DNA of 64,000 nt from Panacagrimonas sp965216805 (GTDB lineage: Bacteria; Pseudomonadota; Gammaproteobacteria; Nevskiales; Nevskiaceae): NCBI RefSeq assembly GCF_965216805.1, contig NZ_CBDCGN010000003.1, positions 620,001 to 684,000 on the forward strand, in the 5' to 3' direction. Each line of letters starts with the position of its first letter. Position 1 is the stretch's first letter. Under the pieces are notes generated by a model. The model was not told the origin of the DNA. It saw only the letters and a program-made list of their open reading frames with translations, and ran no database searches. Made by a program: the position numbers and the translations under genes. Shown here piece after piece: positions 53,443-64,000 of this stretch.

Positions 53443-53798
53443 CGAGATTCCCCGGTGGTGAGTGTGGAAGTGGATGCCGTAGCGGTGTCGTCGGCCTTGG
53501 CCGCGGGTTGTCCGACGCCGAGATAGGTCAGCACGATGGCGCCGGCCACCACCACGATCCAGACGTCGCACACGCGCTTGAGTGGCCATGGCGCGTGCTG
53601 CACTTCCATGAAGTGGAAGATGATCATCCGCACCTTGGCAAACGAGATCAGCACCAGCGCGACCGCGCTCCACAGCGCCGGTGCGCTGACCGATGTGCCG
53701 GCCTGGGCGCGATGGCTGGTGCCGAGCATGAACGAGATCAGCGTCAGTGCCGCCAGCAGCAGCCAGACCCAGGTCAGCGGCGTGCGCAACAGCTTCAT
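53439..53798 (-). CDS. Cytochrome c oxidase subunit IV-like / NorF-like protein
   Basis: 119 residues. Prokaryotic COX4-type with three helices (LTWVWLLLAALTLISFML, LWSAVALVLISFAKVRMIIF, VWIVVVAGAIVLTYLGVG) and the RMIIFHFMEVQHAPWPLK landmark. Its ATG overlaps the subunit-III stop, so the two are coupled. In denitrifiers the pair norE-norF supports nitric oxide reductase. No norCB or oxidase genes are visible here. Confidence 0.82.
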   Translation of the reverse strand: MKLLRTPLTWVWLLLAALTLISFMLGTSHRAQAGTSVSAPALWSAVALVLISFAKVRMIIFHFMEVQHAPWPLKRVCDVWIVVVAGAIVLTYLGVGQPAAKADDTATASTSTLTTGESR

Positions 53799-54475
53799 TG
53801 CAGCAGGTACAGCAGCGGGAAGATCACGATCCACAGCAGGTCCACCATGTGCCAGAAAGTGGCGCCGCCCTCCATCCACAGGCCTTCGTCGGCCGTGGCT
53901 GCCGCCGCGCGGGCACGCCGCCACAGCAGCGCCAGCACACCCATGCCCACCAGCACGTGCAGCATGTGCAGTCCGGTGAGCACGAAGTAGAAGGTGTAGA
54001 ACTCGTTGGTGGTCAGGGTGATGCCGGCGCCGATCTTGGCGCCGTACTCGATCACCTTCAGACCGATGAAGCCGGCACCGCAGGCAAACGCCAGCGCCAG
54101 CAGCCGTGCCGCCTGCACCCGGCGAGCAGCGCGGATGGCGGCCATCGCCAACGCCACGAACCAGGAGCTGGTCAGCAGCAGCAGCGTGTTGGCCATGCCC
54201 AGGGTCTGGTCCAAGGTGGCCTGCGATTGCAGATACAGCTCCAGGCTTTGCGCGCGATACCAGGTGAAGCACGCAAACATCAAACCGAATACGGTCATGT
54301 CGCCCAGCACCAGCACCCAGATGCCGGCCTCGCCCGGGATATGGCCGGGATACTTCGCTGATGTGGGAGCAGGTGCGCGCACGGTGGGCGACGCGGAGGA
54401 AGCCGGCATGGACTCGGGTGGAACGCAGTGGGCGGCGAAAGCGACCGCATCCGCAGTATGCGGTGGGTCGGGCAC
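53795..54475 (-). CDS. Cytochrome c oxidase subunit III-like / NorE-like protein
   Basis: 226 residues with five helices. COX3 landmarks: PGEAGIWVLVLGDMTVFGLM, EFYTFYFVLTGLHMLHVLVG and the C-terminal GGATFWHMVDLLWIVIFPLL. Shorter than canonical oxidase subunit III and lacking the first two helices, which is the NorE form. N-terminal 45 residues are polar and may include an earlier-than-real start; ATG 54409 is an alternative. Confidence 0.85.
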   Translation of the reverse strand: MPDPPHTADAVAFAAHCVPPESMPASSASPTVRAPAPTSAKYPGHIPGEAGIWVLVLGDMTVFGLMFACFTWYRAQSLELYLQSQATLDQTLGMANTLLLLTSSWFVALAMAAIRAARRVQAARLLALAFACGAGFIGLKVIEYGAKIGAGITLTTNEFYTFYFVLTGLHMLHVLVGMGVLALLWRRARAAAATADEGLWMEGGATFWHMVDLLWIVIFPLLYLLQ

Positions 54476-54866
54476 GACGTCAGCGCGGGCGTTCCCCTGC
54501 CGGCAGCGCCCGCGGGCGGCGGGAACCGGTCCAGCCTGGGAGTCAGAGCGGGGCCGACCGGCGTTTCCTGCGGGTCACTGAATCATGGAGCTTTGCCGAC
54601 GACGCGGGCCTCGAAAAATAACGCGGCGCGGCAGGGTTACCGTGATCGGAACCAGGCCGGGCCGCGTGGAGATGCCCGTAGGGTTACGCGAACTTCCGTG
54701 AACTCAATAAGCCGCCGTCAGCCACGAACTGCACGGATAAGCGCGGTTCAAAACCACCAGCAGCTTGTGGATCCTCGCTTCACCGGTCCGGTGATGCGAG
54801 GGGCCCACACGAGCTGGTTTTTCAATCCGTGTCATCCATGCAATCCGTGGCAGAGGCTTTTCCAGA
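54476..54866. repeat. Gap with CCACGGAT-type inverted repeat
   Basis: 391 bases upstream of the NorE-like gene and past the katG end. A repeat pair lies at 54722-54740 (CCACGAACTGCACGGATAA) and 54825-54852 (ATCCGTGTCATCCATGCAAT, then CCGTGGC). The arms are 84 bases apart. It is the best preserved of three such elements in the window. Nothing else recognised in 54476-54720. Confidence 0.55.
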
Positions 54867-57062
<2,196 letters not shown>

Positions 57063-57235
57063 GACTCTCTCCTTTAGCTGTTTGAAATGGCTGACGCGAA
57101 TCGGGATCGAGTCTGGAGGGTGGGGCGCGCTCGATCAAATAATCTTTCCCAATAGGGCCAATAGTGACCGTGCAATGTGAAGGCCGTACGGCGCCGCAGA
57201 TGCCCGCGGCACCGACGTTGCTGCGTCCGGCAAGG

Positions 57236-58840
57236 TCAGCCGCCGAGCGCCTTGCCGCGGTCGGCGAAGCGATCGCGCAGATCGCGCTTGAGGATCTTGC
57301 CGCTGGCGTTCTTGGGCAGGGCGTCGACCACCTCGGCGAGCTTGGGCGCCTTGTAGCCGGCCATGCGTTCGCGACAGAACTTGAGCAGTTCCTCGGCCGT
57401 GATGGCCTGCCCCGGGCGCGGCACCACTACCGCCATCACCGCCTCGATCCACTTGGGATGCGACACGCCGAACACGGCGACTTCGGACACCGCCGGATGC
57501 TGGAAGATGATCTCCTCGACCTCGCGACTGGCCACGTTCTCGCCGCCGGACTTGATCATGTCTTTCTTGCGATCGACCACCGACAGATACCCCTCTTCGT
57601 CCATCACGCCCAGATCGCCGGAGTGGAACCAGCCGTTGCGGAAGGCCTCGGCGGTCTTCGAAGGGTTCTTCCAGTAGCCGAGCGTGATGTGCGGGCTGCG
57701 ATGCACGATCTCGCCCACCGTGCCCACCGGCACCGGGCGGTCGTCGTCGTCCACCACGCGGGTCTCGACGTTGAGCGCGGGCCGGCCGGCGGAGCCGAGC
57801 TTGCGTAGCTGATCGGCCGGCTTGAGCACGGTGGCCAGGGGCGACAGTTCGGTCTGGCCGTAGAAGTTGAACAGGCGGATGCCGGGAATGCGCGCGTGGA
57901 TTTCCTTGACGATCTCCACCGGCATGATCGAGGCGCCGTAGTAGCCCTTCTTCAGGCTGGACAGATCGGTCTTGTCGAAGTCGGGGTGACGCAGCAGCGC
58001 GATCCACACCGTGGGCGGGCAGAACAGCTTGGTGCACTTCTCTGCCGCGATGGTCCTGAGCAGGGTGGCGGCATCCGGGCCGGGCAGCACGATGCTGGTC
58101 GCGCCCAGATATAGGTCCGGCGTCAGGAAACAGTCGAGCTGCGCGCAGTGGTACAGCGGTAGCGAGTGCACCTCGATGTCGTCGCCGGTCATCTCGCCGT
58201 CGGCGATCAGGCTGGCGTACTGCGTGTACAGGCAGCGCGCCGACAGCAGCGCGCCCTTGGGCCGCGACTCGGTGCCGCTGGTGTAGAGCATCTGCACCGG
58301 ATCGTCGTCGGCGATCAGGATGTCGGGCTCGGCGGCGTCGGGGTGCTGCATCCAGTCCTGCACGCATTCCCAGCCGGCCGGGGTGCTGTCCTGCTTTTCG
58401 CGGATGGCGCCGCGCAGCTTGAGACTGACCCCGGATTCGGCGATGGCCGCGTCGGCGACACGGGCCAGTGCGTCTTCCACCACCATGCCGCAGGCCTCGC
58501 CGTTGTCGAGAATGAACACAATCTCGCTGGCGTTGAGCATGAAGTTGATCGGTACCGTCACCGCACCCAGCTTGGCCAGCGCAAAACGGATCACCACGAA
58601 ACCGTGGTTGTTGTGCGACAGCAGCGCCACGTGGTCGCCCTTCTTTACTCCGCGTGCGGCCAGGGCATTAGCCGTGCGGTTCACGGTGTCGTCGAGTTGC
58701 GCGAAGCTCTGGCGCAGATCCTGGTAGACCAGCGCCGTCTTGTTCGGAGTGCGTGCAGCCGAGCGCCGCAGCAGGTCGCCGAGGCGGTGGCCGCGGGCAG
58801 CGGGGATCAGGGTTTGCAACGAGCTTTCAGAAGCGTTCAT
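57236..58840 (-). CDS. Acyl-CoA synthetase (AMP-binding family)
   Basis: 534 residues. Motifs in order: MLYTSGTESRPKGALLS (A3), NFYGQTELSPLA (A5), GWFHSGDLGVMDEEGY (A7) and NASGKILKRDLRDRF (A10, catalytic Lys). It activates a carboxylic acid with CoA; the medium/long-chain fatty acyl or related group is likely, but the substrate cannot be set from sequence. The ATG at 58840 is chosen over a longer frame because GGAGG lies about 10 bases upstream. Divergent from the small cupin gene. Confidence 0.9.
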   Translation of the reverse strand: MNASESSLQTLIPAARGHRLGDLLRRSAARTPNKTALVYQDLRQSFAQLDDTVNRTANALAARGVKKGDHVALLSHNNHGFVVIRFALAKLGAVTVPINFMLNASEIVFILDNGEACGMVVEDALARVADAAIAESGVSLKLRGAIREKQDSTPAGWECVQDWMQHPDAAEPDILIADDDPVQMLYTSGTESRPKGALLSARCLYTQYASLIADGEMTGDDIEVHSLPLYHCAQLDCFLTPDLYLGATSIVLPGPDAATLLRTIAAEKCTKLFCPPTVWIALLRHPDFDKTDLSSLKKGYYGASIMPVEIVKEIHARIPGIRLFNFYGQTELSPLATVLKPADQLRKLGSAGRPALNVETRVVDDDDRPVPVGTVGEIVHRSPHITLGYWKNPSKTAEAFRNGWFHSGDLGVMDEEGYLSVVDRKKDMIKSGGENVASREVEEIIFQHPAVSEVAVFGVSHPKWIEAVMAVVVPRPGQAITAEELLKFCRERMAGYKAPKLAEVVDALPKNASGKILKRDLRDRFADRGKALGG

Positions 58841-59016
58841 GGCGGTGGGGTCCTCCAATGGAATGTTCGAATGGCGTTCTTCGGGATCATGCGGGTGCGC
58901 CAGTACCTGCGCCACTCGTCGAGGGTAGTCGAACCGGTTCTGCGTTCGCTGCCAAGGTCAACGTCATGGGTCATTGGTCTATCCTTCCAGGCTCGGAGAG
59001 GCAAGGAGGCGTGCCG

Positions 59017-59295
59017 ATGGACCGACAGCAATTCCAGACCGAGCTGAGCCGCGATGGTTTCGGCGACGCCATCGCGGGCGAATACGCACCCGGTCGGGTC
59101 AATCCCGATCACACGCACCCGTTCGAAGTGCGCGGCCTGGTGGTGCAGGGCTACATGGCGATCACCGGCGATGGCGAAGTGCAGCGGTGCGGTCCGGGCG
59201 ATGTGTTCGTGATGCATTGCGGACAGACGCATCGCGAAGAGGTGGGGCCGGACGGCTGCCGCTATCTGTACGGGAGCCGGACGCTGGAGGACTGA
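59017..59295 (+). CDS. Small cupin-domain protein
   Basis: 92 residues, a single cupin fold. VNPDHTHPFEVRGLVVQGYM and PGDVFVMHCGQTHREEVGPD supply His and Glu residues of the metal site. AAGGAGG lies 7 bases before the ATG. Substrate unknown. It is upstream of the redox operon, separated by 211 bases in which no promoter is clear. Confidence 0.85.
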   Translation: MDRQQFQTELSRDGFGDAIAGEYAPGRVNPDHTHPFEVRGLVVQGYMAITGDGEVQRCGPGDVFVMHCGQTHREEVGPDGCRYLYGSRTLED

Positions 59296-59506
59296 TCGAG
59301 TGCGTCGCGGCGGCCGGCGTTTCACCGCTTCCGCAACCCGCTTGCGGCGTCCTGCAGGGTCGAGTGTCGCCCCGTCGGATGCCGGATGTGTCGACGCCAG
59401 CGGCCGGAAATTCGTGATGACGGGTCCGACGCCACCATTGGCCGGGCTGCGATGGGCAGTTCGCACCCGAGGCCAGTAAGCTAGCCCCAGGGATCAGCCG
59501 TGAAAC

Positions 59507-61918
59507 TTGGGGTTTCGCATTTACGACATCGCCATCGTCGGGTCGGGCCCAGGAGGATTGTCTGCCGCGTGCCGCGCGGCGGAAATGGGCGACTCGCACA
59601 TTCTGTTTGAAGCCCAGCCGCATCTGTCGAACACGATCTTCCGCTATCAGAAGGGCAAGCACGTGATGGCGGAGCCCGCGGTGCTGCCGCTGCGCGCATC
59701 GGCCGGGTTCGAGGCCGGTGCCCGCGAACAACTGCTGGCGCGCTGGACCCAGGATGTCGCCCAGCACAAGGTCAACGTGCGCTTTCGCACCGAGGTCTCG
59801 GCGATCCGCAAGAGCGCCTCGGGTTTCGACCTGACCCTGACCGACGGCTCGAACTGCCAGGCCCGCCACGTGGTGCTGGCGATCGGGGTGCAGGGCAACC
59901 CGCGCAAGATGGATGTCCCCGGCGAGGAGCTGCCGCACGTCCAGTACCAGCTCGACGATCCGGACGAATATCGCGGCGAGGTGATCGTGGTGGTCGGCGC
60001 GGGTGACGCCGCCATCGAAAACGCGGTGGCGCTGGCCCGTCACAACACCGTGCACATCGTCAATCGCAAGGGCGAGTTCTCCCGCGCCAAGGACGGCAAC
60101 AACCAGCTCATTCTGCAGGCCATCGAGCGCGGCAAGGTTCAGTGCCACTACCACAGCGCGCCGGAGGCGATTACCGCTGCCGCCAGCGGCGCCAACCGCC
60201 GCATGGTGCTGCGGCTCAACTCACGCGACGGCGTGGTCGATCTACGCTGCGACCGCATCATCGCGCGGCTCGGCGCGACGCCGCAGCGCAGCTTCGTCGA
60301 AGCCTGCGGGGTGAAGTTTCCCAACGCCGACCCCGCCGCCGTACCGCAGGTCTCGCCGCGGTACGAGTCCAACGTCTCCGGGCTGTACCTGGTCGGCGCG
60401 CTGGCCGGCTATCCGCTGATCAAGCAGGCGATGAACCAGGGCTACGAGGTGGTGGAGTTCATCGGCCGGCGGCCGGTGGAGCCGGCCGACGAGCCGCTGT
60501 TGCGGCGCAAGCTCAAGGTGTTCTCGGCCTTTCCCGATGTCACCCTGTTCCTCGACATCCTGGCCGACCGCTCGCCGATCTTCGGTGCCATGAACCGGCT
60601 GCAGTTGCGCGAGCTGCTGCTGGAAAGCCGCTTCTCGGAGCCCAAGCCCGACTCGAAGATTTATGAGGCGGGCGATTACGGGACTGCGGTCTACGTGATC
60701 ATGGCCGGCAACGTGTTCGTGCAACTCGGCACCCAGTCGCCGGGCAAGCAGCGCGAACTCAAGGCCGGCGAGATCTTCGGCGAACTGGCGGTGATCTCGG
60801 GACGGCCGAGAACGGCCGGTGTGACCGCCGGCAAGCGCTGCGTGCTGCTGGAGGTGCCGCGCCGCACCATGCTCAAGCTGCTGGCGGCCAACGAAGCGGT
60901 ACGGGCCCACGTCGATCGCGTGTTCGCTACGCGCGCGCTCGACCGCTTCCTGCTGCAGGGCGAGGACGACGATCAGTTCACGCCGGTCATCGAATCTGCG
61001 GTGCTGTGCCAGTTCAAGGCTGGCGAAGACATCTACGCGCATGGACAGGCGGCAGATACCGTGCACCTGATCCGTTCCGGTTCGGTTGCCCTGTCCGCGC
61101 GTTCGGGAAGCCGGGACGTGGTGCTGCAGTATCTGGCGGCCGGACAGTATTTCGGCGAGGTCGACGTGATTCTCGGTACCGCCCGCAGCCAGTCGGCCAA
61201 GGCGGCGATCAAGACCGAGACCATCTGCATTTCGGCGCAAACCTTTCTCGACGTGCTGTCGCGGCATCCCAAGACGCAGGCGGCCGTACGCGCAAGGTTC
61301 CAGCAGCAAATGCAGCAGCGCATGCGTCTGGAGAGCGATCCCGAGCGCGGCGAGCGCATCGATTTTCTGCTGCAGCAGGGTTTCGGCGAGGCCACCGATG
61401 CGCTGCTGATCGACGAGAGCCTGTGCGTGCGCTGCGACCAGTGCGAAAAGGCCTGCGCCGCCACCCACGGCAATGTGTCGCGGCTGGACCGCGAGGCCGG
61501 CGCCACCTTCGACAACCTGCACGTGCCCACCTCGTGCCGGCATTGCGAGCACCCGCACTGCATGAAGGACTGTCCGCCCGATGCCATCCGCCGCGCTCCG
61601 AACGGCGAGGTGTATATCGAACCGACCTGCATCGGCTGCGGCAACTGCGAGCGCAACTGCCCCTACGGCGTGATCCAGATGGGGGTGAAAACCGAGGACC
61701 AGCCCAGCCTGTGGCGCTGGCTGCTGCTGGGCAAGGGCATGGCCCCTGGCGACGAGGTGCACGACTACCCCAAGGGTGCGGCGAAGAAGGCGGTGAAGTG
61801 CGACATGTGCAAGGACCGGCCGTCCGGCCCGGCCTGCGTGCAGGCCTGCCCGACCGGCGCCGCCATCCGCGTCGGACCCGAGGCGTTCTTCAAGGTGCTG
61901 GCCCGTGGCGGACGCTAG
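59507..61918 (+). CDS. Flavoprotein oxidoreductase with two cNMP-binding and four [4Fe-4S] modules
   Basis: 803 residues; not a named enzyme. Order of domains: thioredoxin-reductase-like FAD/NAD(P) oxidoreductase (1-325; GSGPGGLSAA for FAD, VVGAGDAAIENAVAL for NAD(P)); cyclic-nucleotide-binding domain 1 (about 380-480; FGELAVISGRPRTA keeps Glu and Arg of the phosphate cassette); domain 2 (about 500-600; FGEVDVILGTARSQ, cassette altered); and a DmsB-like 4x[4Fe-4S] module (CVRCDQCEKAC, CRHCEHPHCMKDC, CIGCGNCERNC, CDMCKDRPSGPACVQAC). It would move electrons between NAD(P)H and the Fe-S chain, probably to the membrane partner. TTG is the only start before the FAD motif; a TGA two codons upstream rules out extension. 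The next gene overlaps its end. Confidence 0.85.
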   Translation: MGFRIYDIAIVGSGPGGLSAACRAAEMGDSHILFEAQPHLSNTIFRYQKGKHVMAEPAVLPLRASAGFEAGAREQLLARWTQDVAQHKVNVRFRTEVSAIRKSASGFDLTLTDGSNCQARHVVLAIGVQGNPRKMDVPGEELPHVQYQLDDPDEYRGEVIVVVGAGDAAIENAVALARHNTVHIVNRKGEFSRAKDGNNQLILQAIERGKVQCHYHSAPEAITAAASGANRRMVLRLNSRDGVVDLRCDRIIARLGATPQRSFVEACGVKFPNADPAAVPQVSPRYESNVSGLYLVGALAGYPLIKQAMNQGYEVVEFIGRRPVEPADEPLLRRKLKVFSAFPDVTLFLDILADRSPIFGAMNRLQLRELLLESRFSEPKPDSKIYEAGDYGTAVYVIMAGNVFVQLGTQSPGKQRELKAGEIFGELAVISGRPRTAGVTAGKRCVLLEVPRRTMLKLLAANEAVRAHVDRVFATRALDRFLLQGEDDDQFTPVIESAVLCQFKAGEDIYAHGQAADTVHLIRSGSVALSARSGSRDVVLQYLAAGQYFGEVDVILGTARSQSAKAAIKTETICISAQTFLDVLSRHPKTQAAVRARFQQQMQQRMRLESDPERGERIDFLLQQGFGEATDALLIDESLCVRCDQCEKACAATHGNVSRLDREAGATFDNLHVPTSCRHCEHPHCMKDCPPDAIRRAPNGEVYIEPTCIGCGNCERNCPYGVIQMGVKTEDQPSLWRWLLLGKGMAPGDEVHDYPKGAAKKAVKCDMCKDRPSGPACVQACPTGAAIRVGPEAFFKVLARGGR

Positions 61919-62900
61919 GCGCCACCCCGCCGATCGTCCGGAGGCCGCGCAGGCACACACCTCGTTCCTGGCCTACCGCGGCGGTCGCTTCCTGTGGATC
62001 GCGCTGGGGCTGTGCGTTGCCAGTGCGCTGCTTTACGCGTGGCACGACCCGATCGAAGGCAGGAGCGGCAGCACCTGGCTCGGCTACAGCCTGGGCATCC
62101 TGGGCGTCGCGCTGATCGCCTGGCTGGCCTGGCTGGGCGTGCGCAAGCGCCAGTTCCAGACCGGCCGCGGCGCGCTGGTCGCCTGGGTCTCGGCGCATGT
62201 GTATCTGGGACTGTCGCTGCTGGTGATCGGCACCTTGCACGCCGCATTCCAGCTCGGCTGGAACGTACACTCCCTGGCCTGGCTGTTGATGGTGCTGGTG
62301 ATCGTCAGCGGCGTCTACGGCGTGATCGCCTACGCCGTGCTGCCGTCCGGGATCACCACCGGCCGCAACCAGATGGAGTTCCGCGAAATGGTCGAACAGT
62401 TCGACGATCTCAACGAAACCCTGCTGGCCCTGGCCGATCGCATCGACCCCGAGACTCACGCGATCGTGACGCGCTCGGTGTCCCGATCCCGCATCGGCGG
62501 CAGCGCATGGCAGCAGCTCAGCGGTCGTTATCCCAAGCCCGGCGAACAGGGCATGCTGGAGCGCCTGCTCAGTCCGGGGCGGACGGCCGACGCCCCCGCG
62601 AATCCGACGTTGAGCCTGCTCACTACGGCTGGCACGGCGCAGAGCTGCACCACCACCAGCAGCCCCACGATGATGTTCATGGCGCGGCGCATCTTCGCCG
62701 GCCGTACAGCTGACCGGGGCGAGGACATCCAGAAACTGTTGCAGACGCTGGGCCGGCGCAACGCCTTGCGCGACCGCATCAATCGCGACATCACCCGGCG
62801 CGCACGGATGAATGTATGGCTGTACGTGCACATTCCGCTGACCGTGGCCCTGCTGGCGGCCTTGCTGGTCCATGTGCTGGCCGTGTTCCTGTACTGGTAG
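61905..62900 (+). CDS. His-rich membrane protein, possible cytochrome b
   Basis: 331 residues. Helices about 25-45, 60-80, 88-112, 120-140 and a last one at 305-331. His residues recur in membrane segments (SAHVYLGLSLLVIGTLHAAF, LGWNVHSLAW, LYVHIPLTVALLAALLVHVL), which suggests bis-His haem b pairs. A soluble part (about 150-290) lies between. GTG start at 61905 overlaps the previous stop by 14 bases; the next gene begins 3 bases after this stop. It likely carries electrons between the Fe-S protein and the multihaem cytochrome; this is inference. Confidence 0.65.
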   Translation: MADARRHPADRPEAAQAHTSFLAYRGGRFLWIALGLCVASALLYAWHDPIEGRSGSTWLGYSLGILGVALIAWLAWLGVRKRQFQTGRGALVAWVSAHVYLGLSLLVIGTLHAAFQLGWNVHSLAWLLMVLVIVSGVYGVIAYAVLPSGITTGRNQMEFREMVEQFDDLNETLLALADRIDPETHAIVTRSVSRSRIGGSAWQQLSGRYPKPGEQGMLERLLSPGRTADAPANPTLSLLTTAGTAQSCTTTSSPTMMFMARRIFAGRTADRGEDIQKLLQTLGRRNALRDRINRDITRRARMNVWLYVHIPLTVALLAALLVHVLAVFLYW

Positions 62901-62903
62901 GTC

Positions 62904-64000
62904 ATGAGCGTCGTCATCCGCCGCCGGTCCTCCACGGGCGCCGCCCTCGATCAAGCCGTCGAGGGGATCGTCTCGGTGGGGCGTGCGACCGACAATACCG
63001 TCGAACTGCCCGGCCTGCGGGTGGCACTGCACCATCTGCGGTTGACGCCGCTGTCGCCGATGTCGTTGCGTGCCGAAAGTGTTTCGAGCGCGGATTTCTG
63101 GCTCAACGGGCGGCCCGGACAACGCACCGCGGACCTGGTGGCGGGCGACCAGATCGACGTCGGCCTGCACAGCCTGCGCGTGGGTGTGCTGGGCGCGCAG
63201 GGGCCGGTGGTGCTGGAAGTCCTGGAGCAGGATGCGGCCGGCACACCCGATTCCGAGCGAGCCGCCACGACCTTGGCGCAGACCGGTTGGCGGCCGCGGC
63301 GTTGGGCCTATGGCCTGCTCGCCGCGGTACTGCTGATGGGTCTGGCCATGCCGCTGGCGATGCGCTACGTGCCTCATCCGGCGGCGCTGGCGTCGTGGCT
63401 GCCGACCGACCACCTGTGGTCTTCGGGTCGTGTCAGCAACGCCCATCTCGGTTTCGGCCACGATTGCCGGGTCTGCCACGTTCGGCTGTTCGAGCCGGTA
63501 CGCGACGAGCAGTGTCTGGACTGTCACGCCGAGGTTGCAGCCCACATCGACGATCCCGCCGCGCTGCGCCAGGCCGAGCTGCAGTCGCGAAGCTGCGCCA
63601 GCTGCCACTTCGAGCACGGCGGGGCGGACGTGGTGCTCAACCGGCACGATGGACTGTGCGTGGACTGTCACGGCAGCCCGGAAGATTTTGCGTCGCTGGA
63701 TGTCGCGCATGCCATCGAGGATTTCGACCGTTCGCATCCGCCGTTCAGGGTGCAGGTGGGCGTGCGCGACGACAGCGGTATTGGCCGCCAGCGTCAGCCG
63801 CTGAATGCGCAGACCCGGGACGCCAGCGGCCTGATCTTCCCGCACGATCTGCACCTGGACGCGCGCGGGATTCGCGGCCCGGATGGAGCCGAGGTGCTGA
63901 TTTGTGCCAGTTGTCATTCGGCGGATCGCGCCTCGTTCGGCTTCGTCGCGCTGCGCTTCGAAAACGATTGCCAGCGCTGCCACCAGCTCGAAGTGGACTT
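62904..64000 (+). CDS. FHA-like, membrane-anchored multihaem cytochrome c (3' truncated by window)
   Basis: Open to the window end: 365 codons visible. Residues 1-110 resemble a forkhead-associated domain (VSVGRATDNTVELPG near 23-38, ADFWLNGRP near 67, beta-rich), normally a phosphothreonine reader. One transmembrane helix follows (WAYGLLAAVLLMGLAMPLAM, about 139-158). The external part has six CXXCH haem sites so far: CRVCH (about 188), CLDCH, CASCH, CVDCH, CASCH and CQRCH (about 356). The topology puts the FHA-like domain in the cytoplasm and haems outside. More haems may follow beyond the edge. Confidence 0.85.
   Translation, partial: MSVVIRRRSSTGAALDQAVEGIVSVGRATDNTVELPGLRVALHHLRLTPLSPMSLRAESVSSADFWLNGRPGQRTADLVAGDQIDVGLHSLRVGVLGAQGPVVLEVLEQDAAGTPDSERAATTLAQTGWRPRRWAYGLLAAVLLMGLAMPLAMRYVPHPAALASWLPTDHLWSSGRVSNAHLGFGHDCRVCHVRLFEPVRDEQCLDCHAEVAAHIDDPAALRQAELQSRSCASCHFEHGGADVVLNRHDGLCVDCHGSPEDFASLDVAHAIEDFDRSHPPFRVQVGVRDDSGIGRQRQPLNAQTRDASGLIFPHDLHLDARGIRGPDGAEVLICASCHSADRASFGFVALRFENDCQRCHQLEVD

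Noticed and set aside
57063..57235. OxyR site upstream of katG
   Set aside because: Two ATAG motifs occur 9 bases apart, but the four-half-site pattern of OxyR is not present.

Overview
The window looks like a chromosomal segment of a high-GC, hydrocarbon-using gammaproteobacterium. The gene families (a lexA-imuA-imuB-dnaE2 cassette, a REP-associated transposase with GTAG-type REPs, a DUF5924 protein, a Maqu_2220-like fatty acyl-CoA reductase and three DUF1329 proteins) would fit something near Nevskiales/Solimonadaceae or Xanthomonadales. That placement is inference only.

Layout. (1) 1-14.5 kb: the end of a fatty acid cis/trans isomerase, the repressor gene paaX facing left, then a rightward phenylacetate run paaABCDE-paaZ-paaG-paaI-paaK-paaJ, then a lipoprotein and a GDSL esterase. 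paaF and paaH are absent here. (2) 14.6-32.4 kb: a styrene and hydrophobic-compound region. It holds a DUF1329 gene, a flavoprotein oxidoreductase, a LysR regulator, styA-styB-styC, a FeaR-like AraC regulator, and an export/uptake-like set (MMPL/RND permease, second DUF1329, Ycf48-like propeller, DUF1302 outer-membrane protein, third DUF1329). The first two DUF1329 genes are inverted near-identical copies whose similarity stops exactly at the start and stop codons. (3) 32.5-44.9 kb: MFS transporter, fatty acyl-CoA reductase, DUF5924/DUF2914 protein, Asp/Asn beta-hydroxylase, cupin, apaG, AsmA/YdbH-like protein, CPBP protease and DUF1461 protein. (4) 44.9-52.7 kb: an SOS mutagenesis block on the minus strand under one LexA box (lexA, secreted protein, VOC protein, imuA, imuB, dnaE2), invaded by a MITE-like element, a REP transposase and REP pairs, one of which lies inside dnaE2. 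(5) 52.7-58.8 kb: a small membrane protein, a NorE/NorF-like pair, katG and an acyl-CoA synthetase. (6) 59.0-64.0 kb: a cupin and an unusual redox operon: a flavoprotein/double-cNMP/4x[4Fe-4S] protein, a His-rich membrane protein, and an FHA-like multihaem cytochrome c running off the end.

How they work together. styA-styC convert styrene to phenylacetaldehyde. A phenylacetaldehyde dehydrogenase, not seen here, would give phenylacetate, which paaK activates and the paa genes degrade. The cis/trans isomerase and the DUF1302/DUF1329/MMPL set fit life with toxic hydrophobic substrates. The acyl-CoA reductase and synthetase point to fatty alcohol or wax-ester metabolism.

The best candidates for something undescribed are the redox operon at the right edge, the CDS-exact DUF1329 twins, and the repeat families: a 20-bp-TIR MITE pair, a 3-unit tandem hairpin with compensatory changes, and a REP pair translated within dnaE2.
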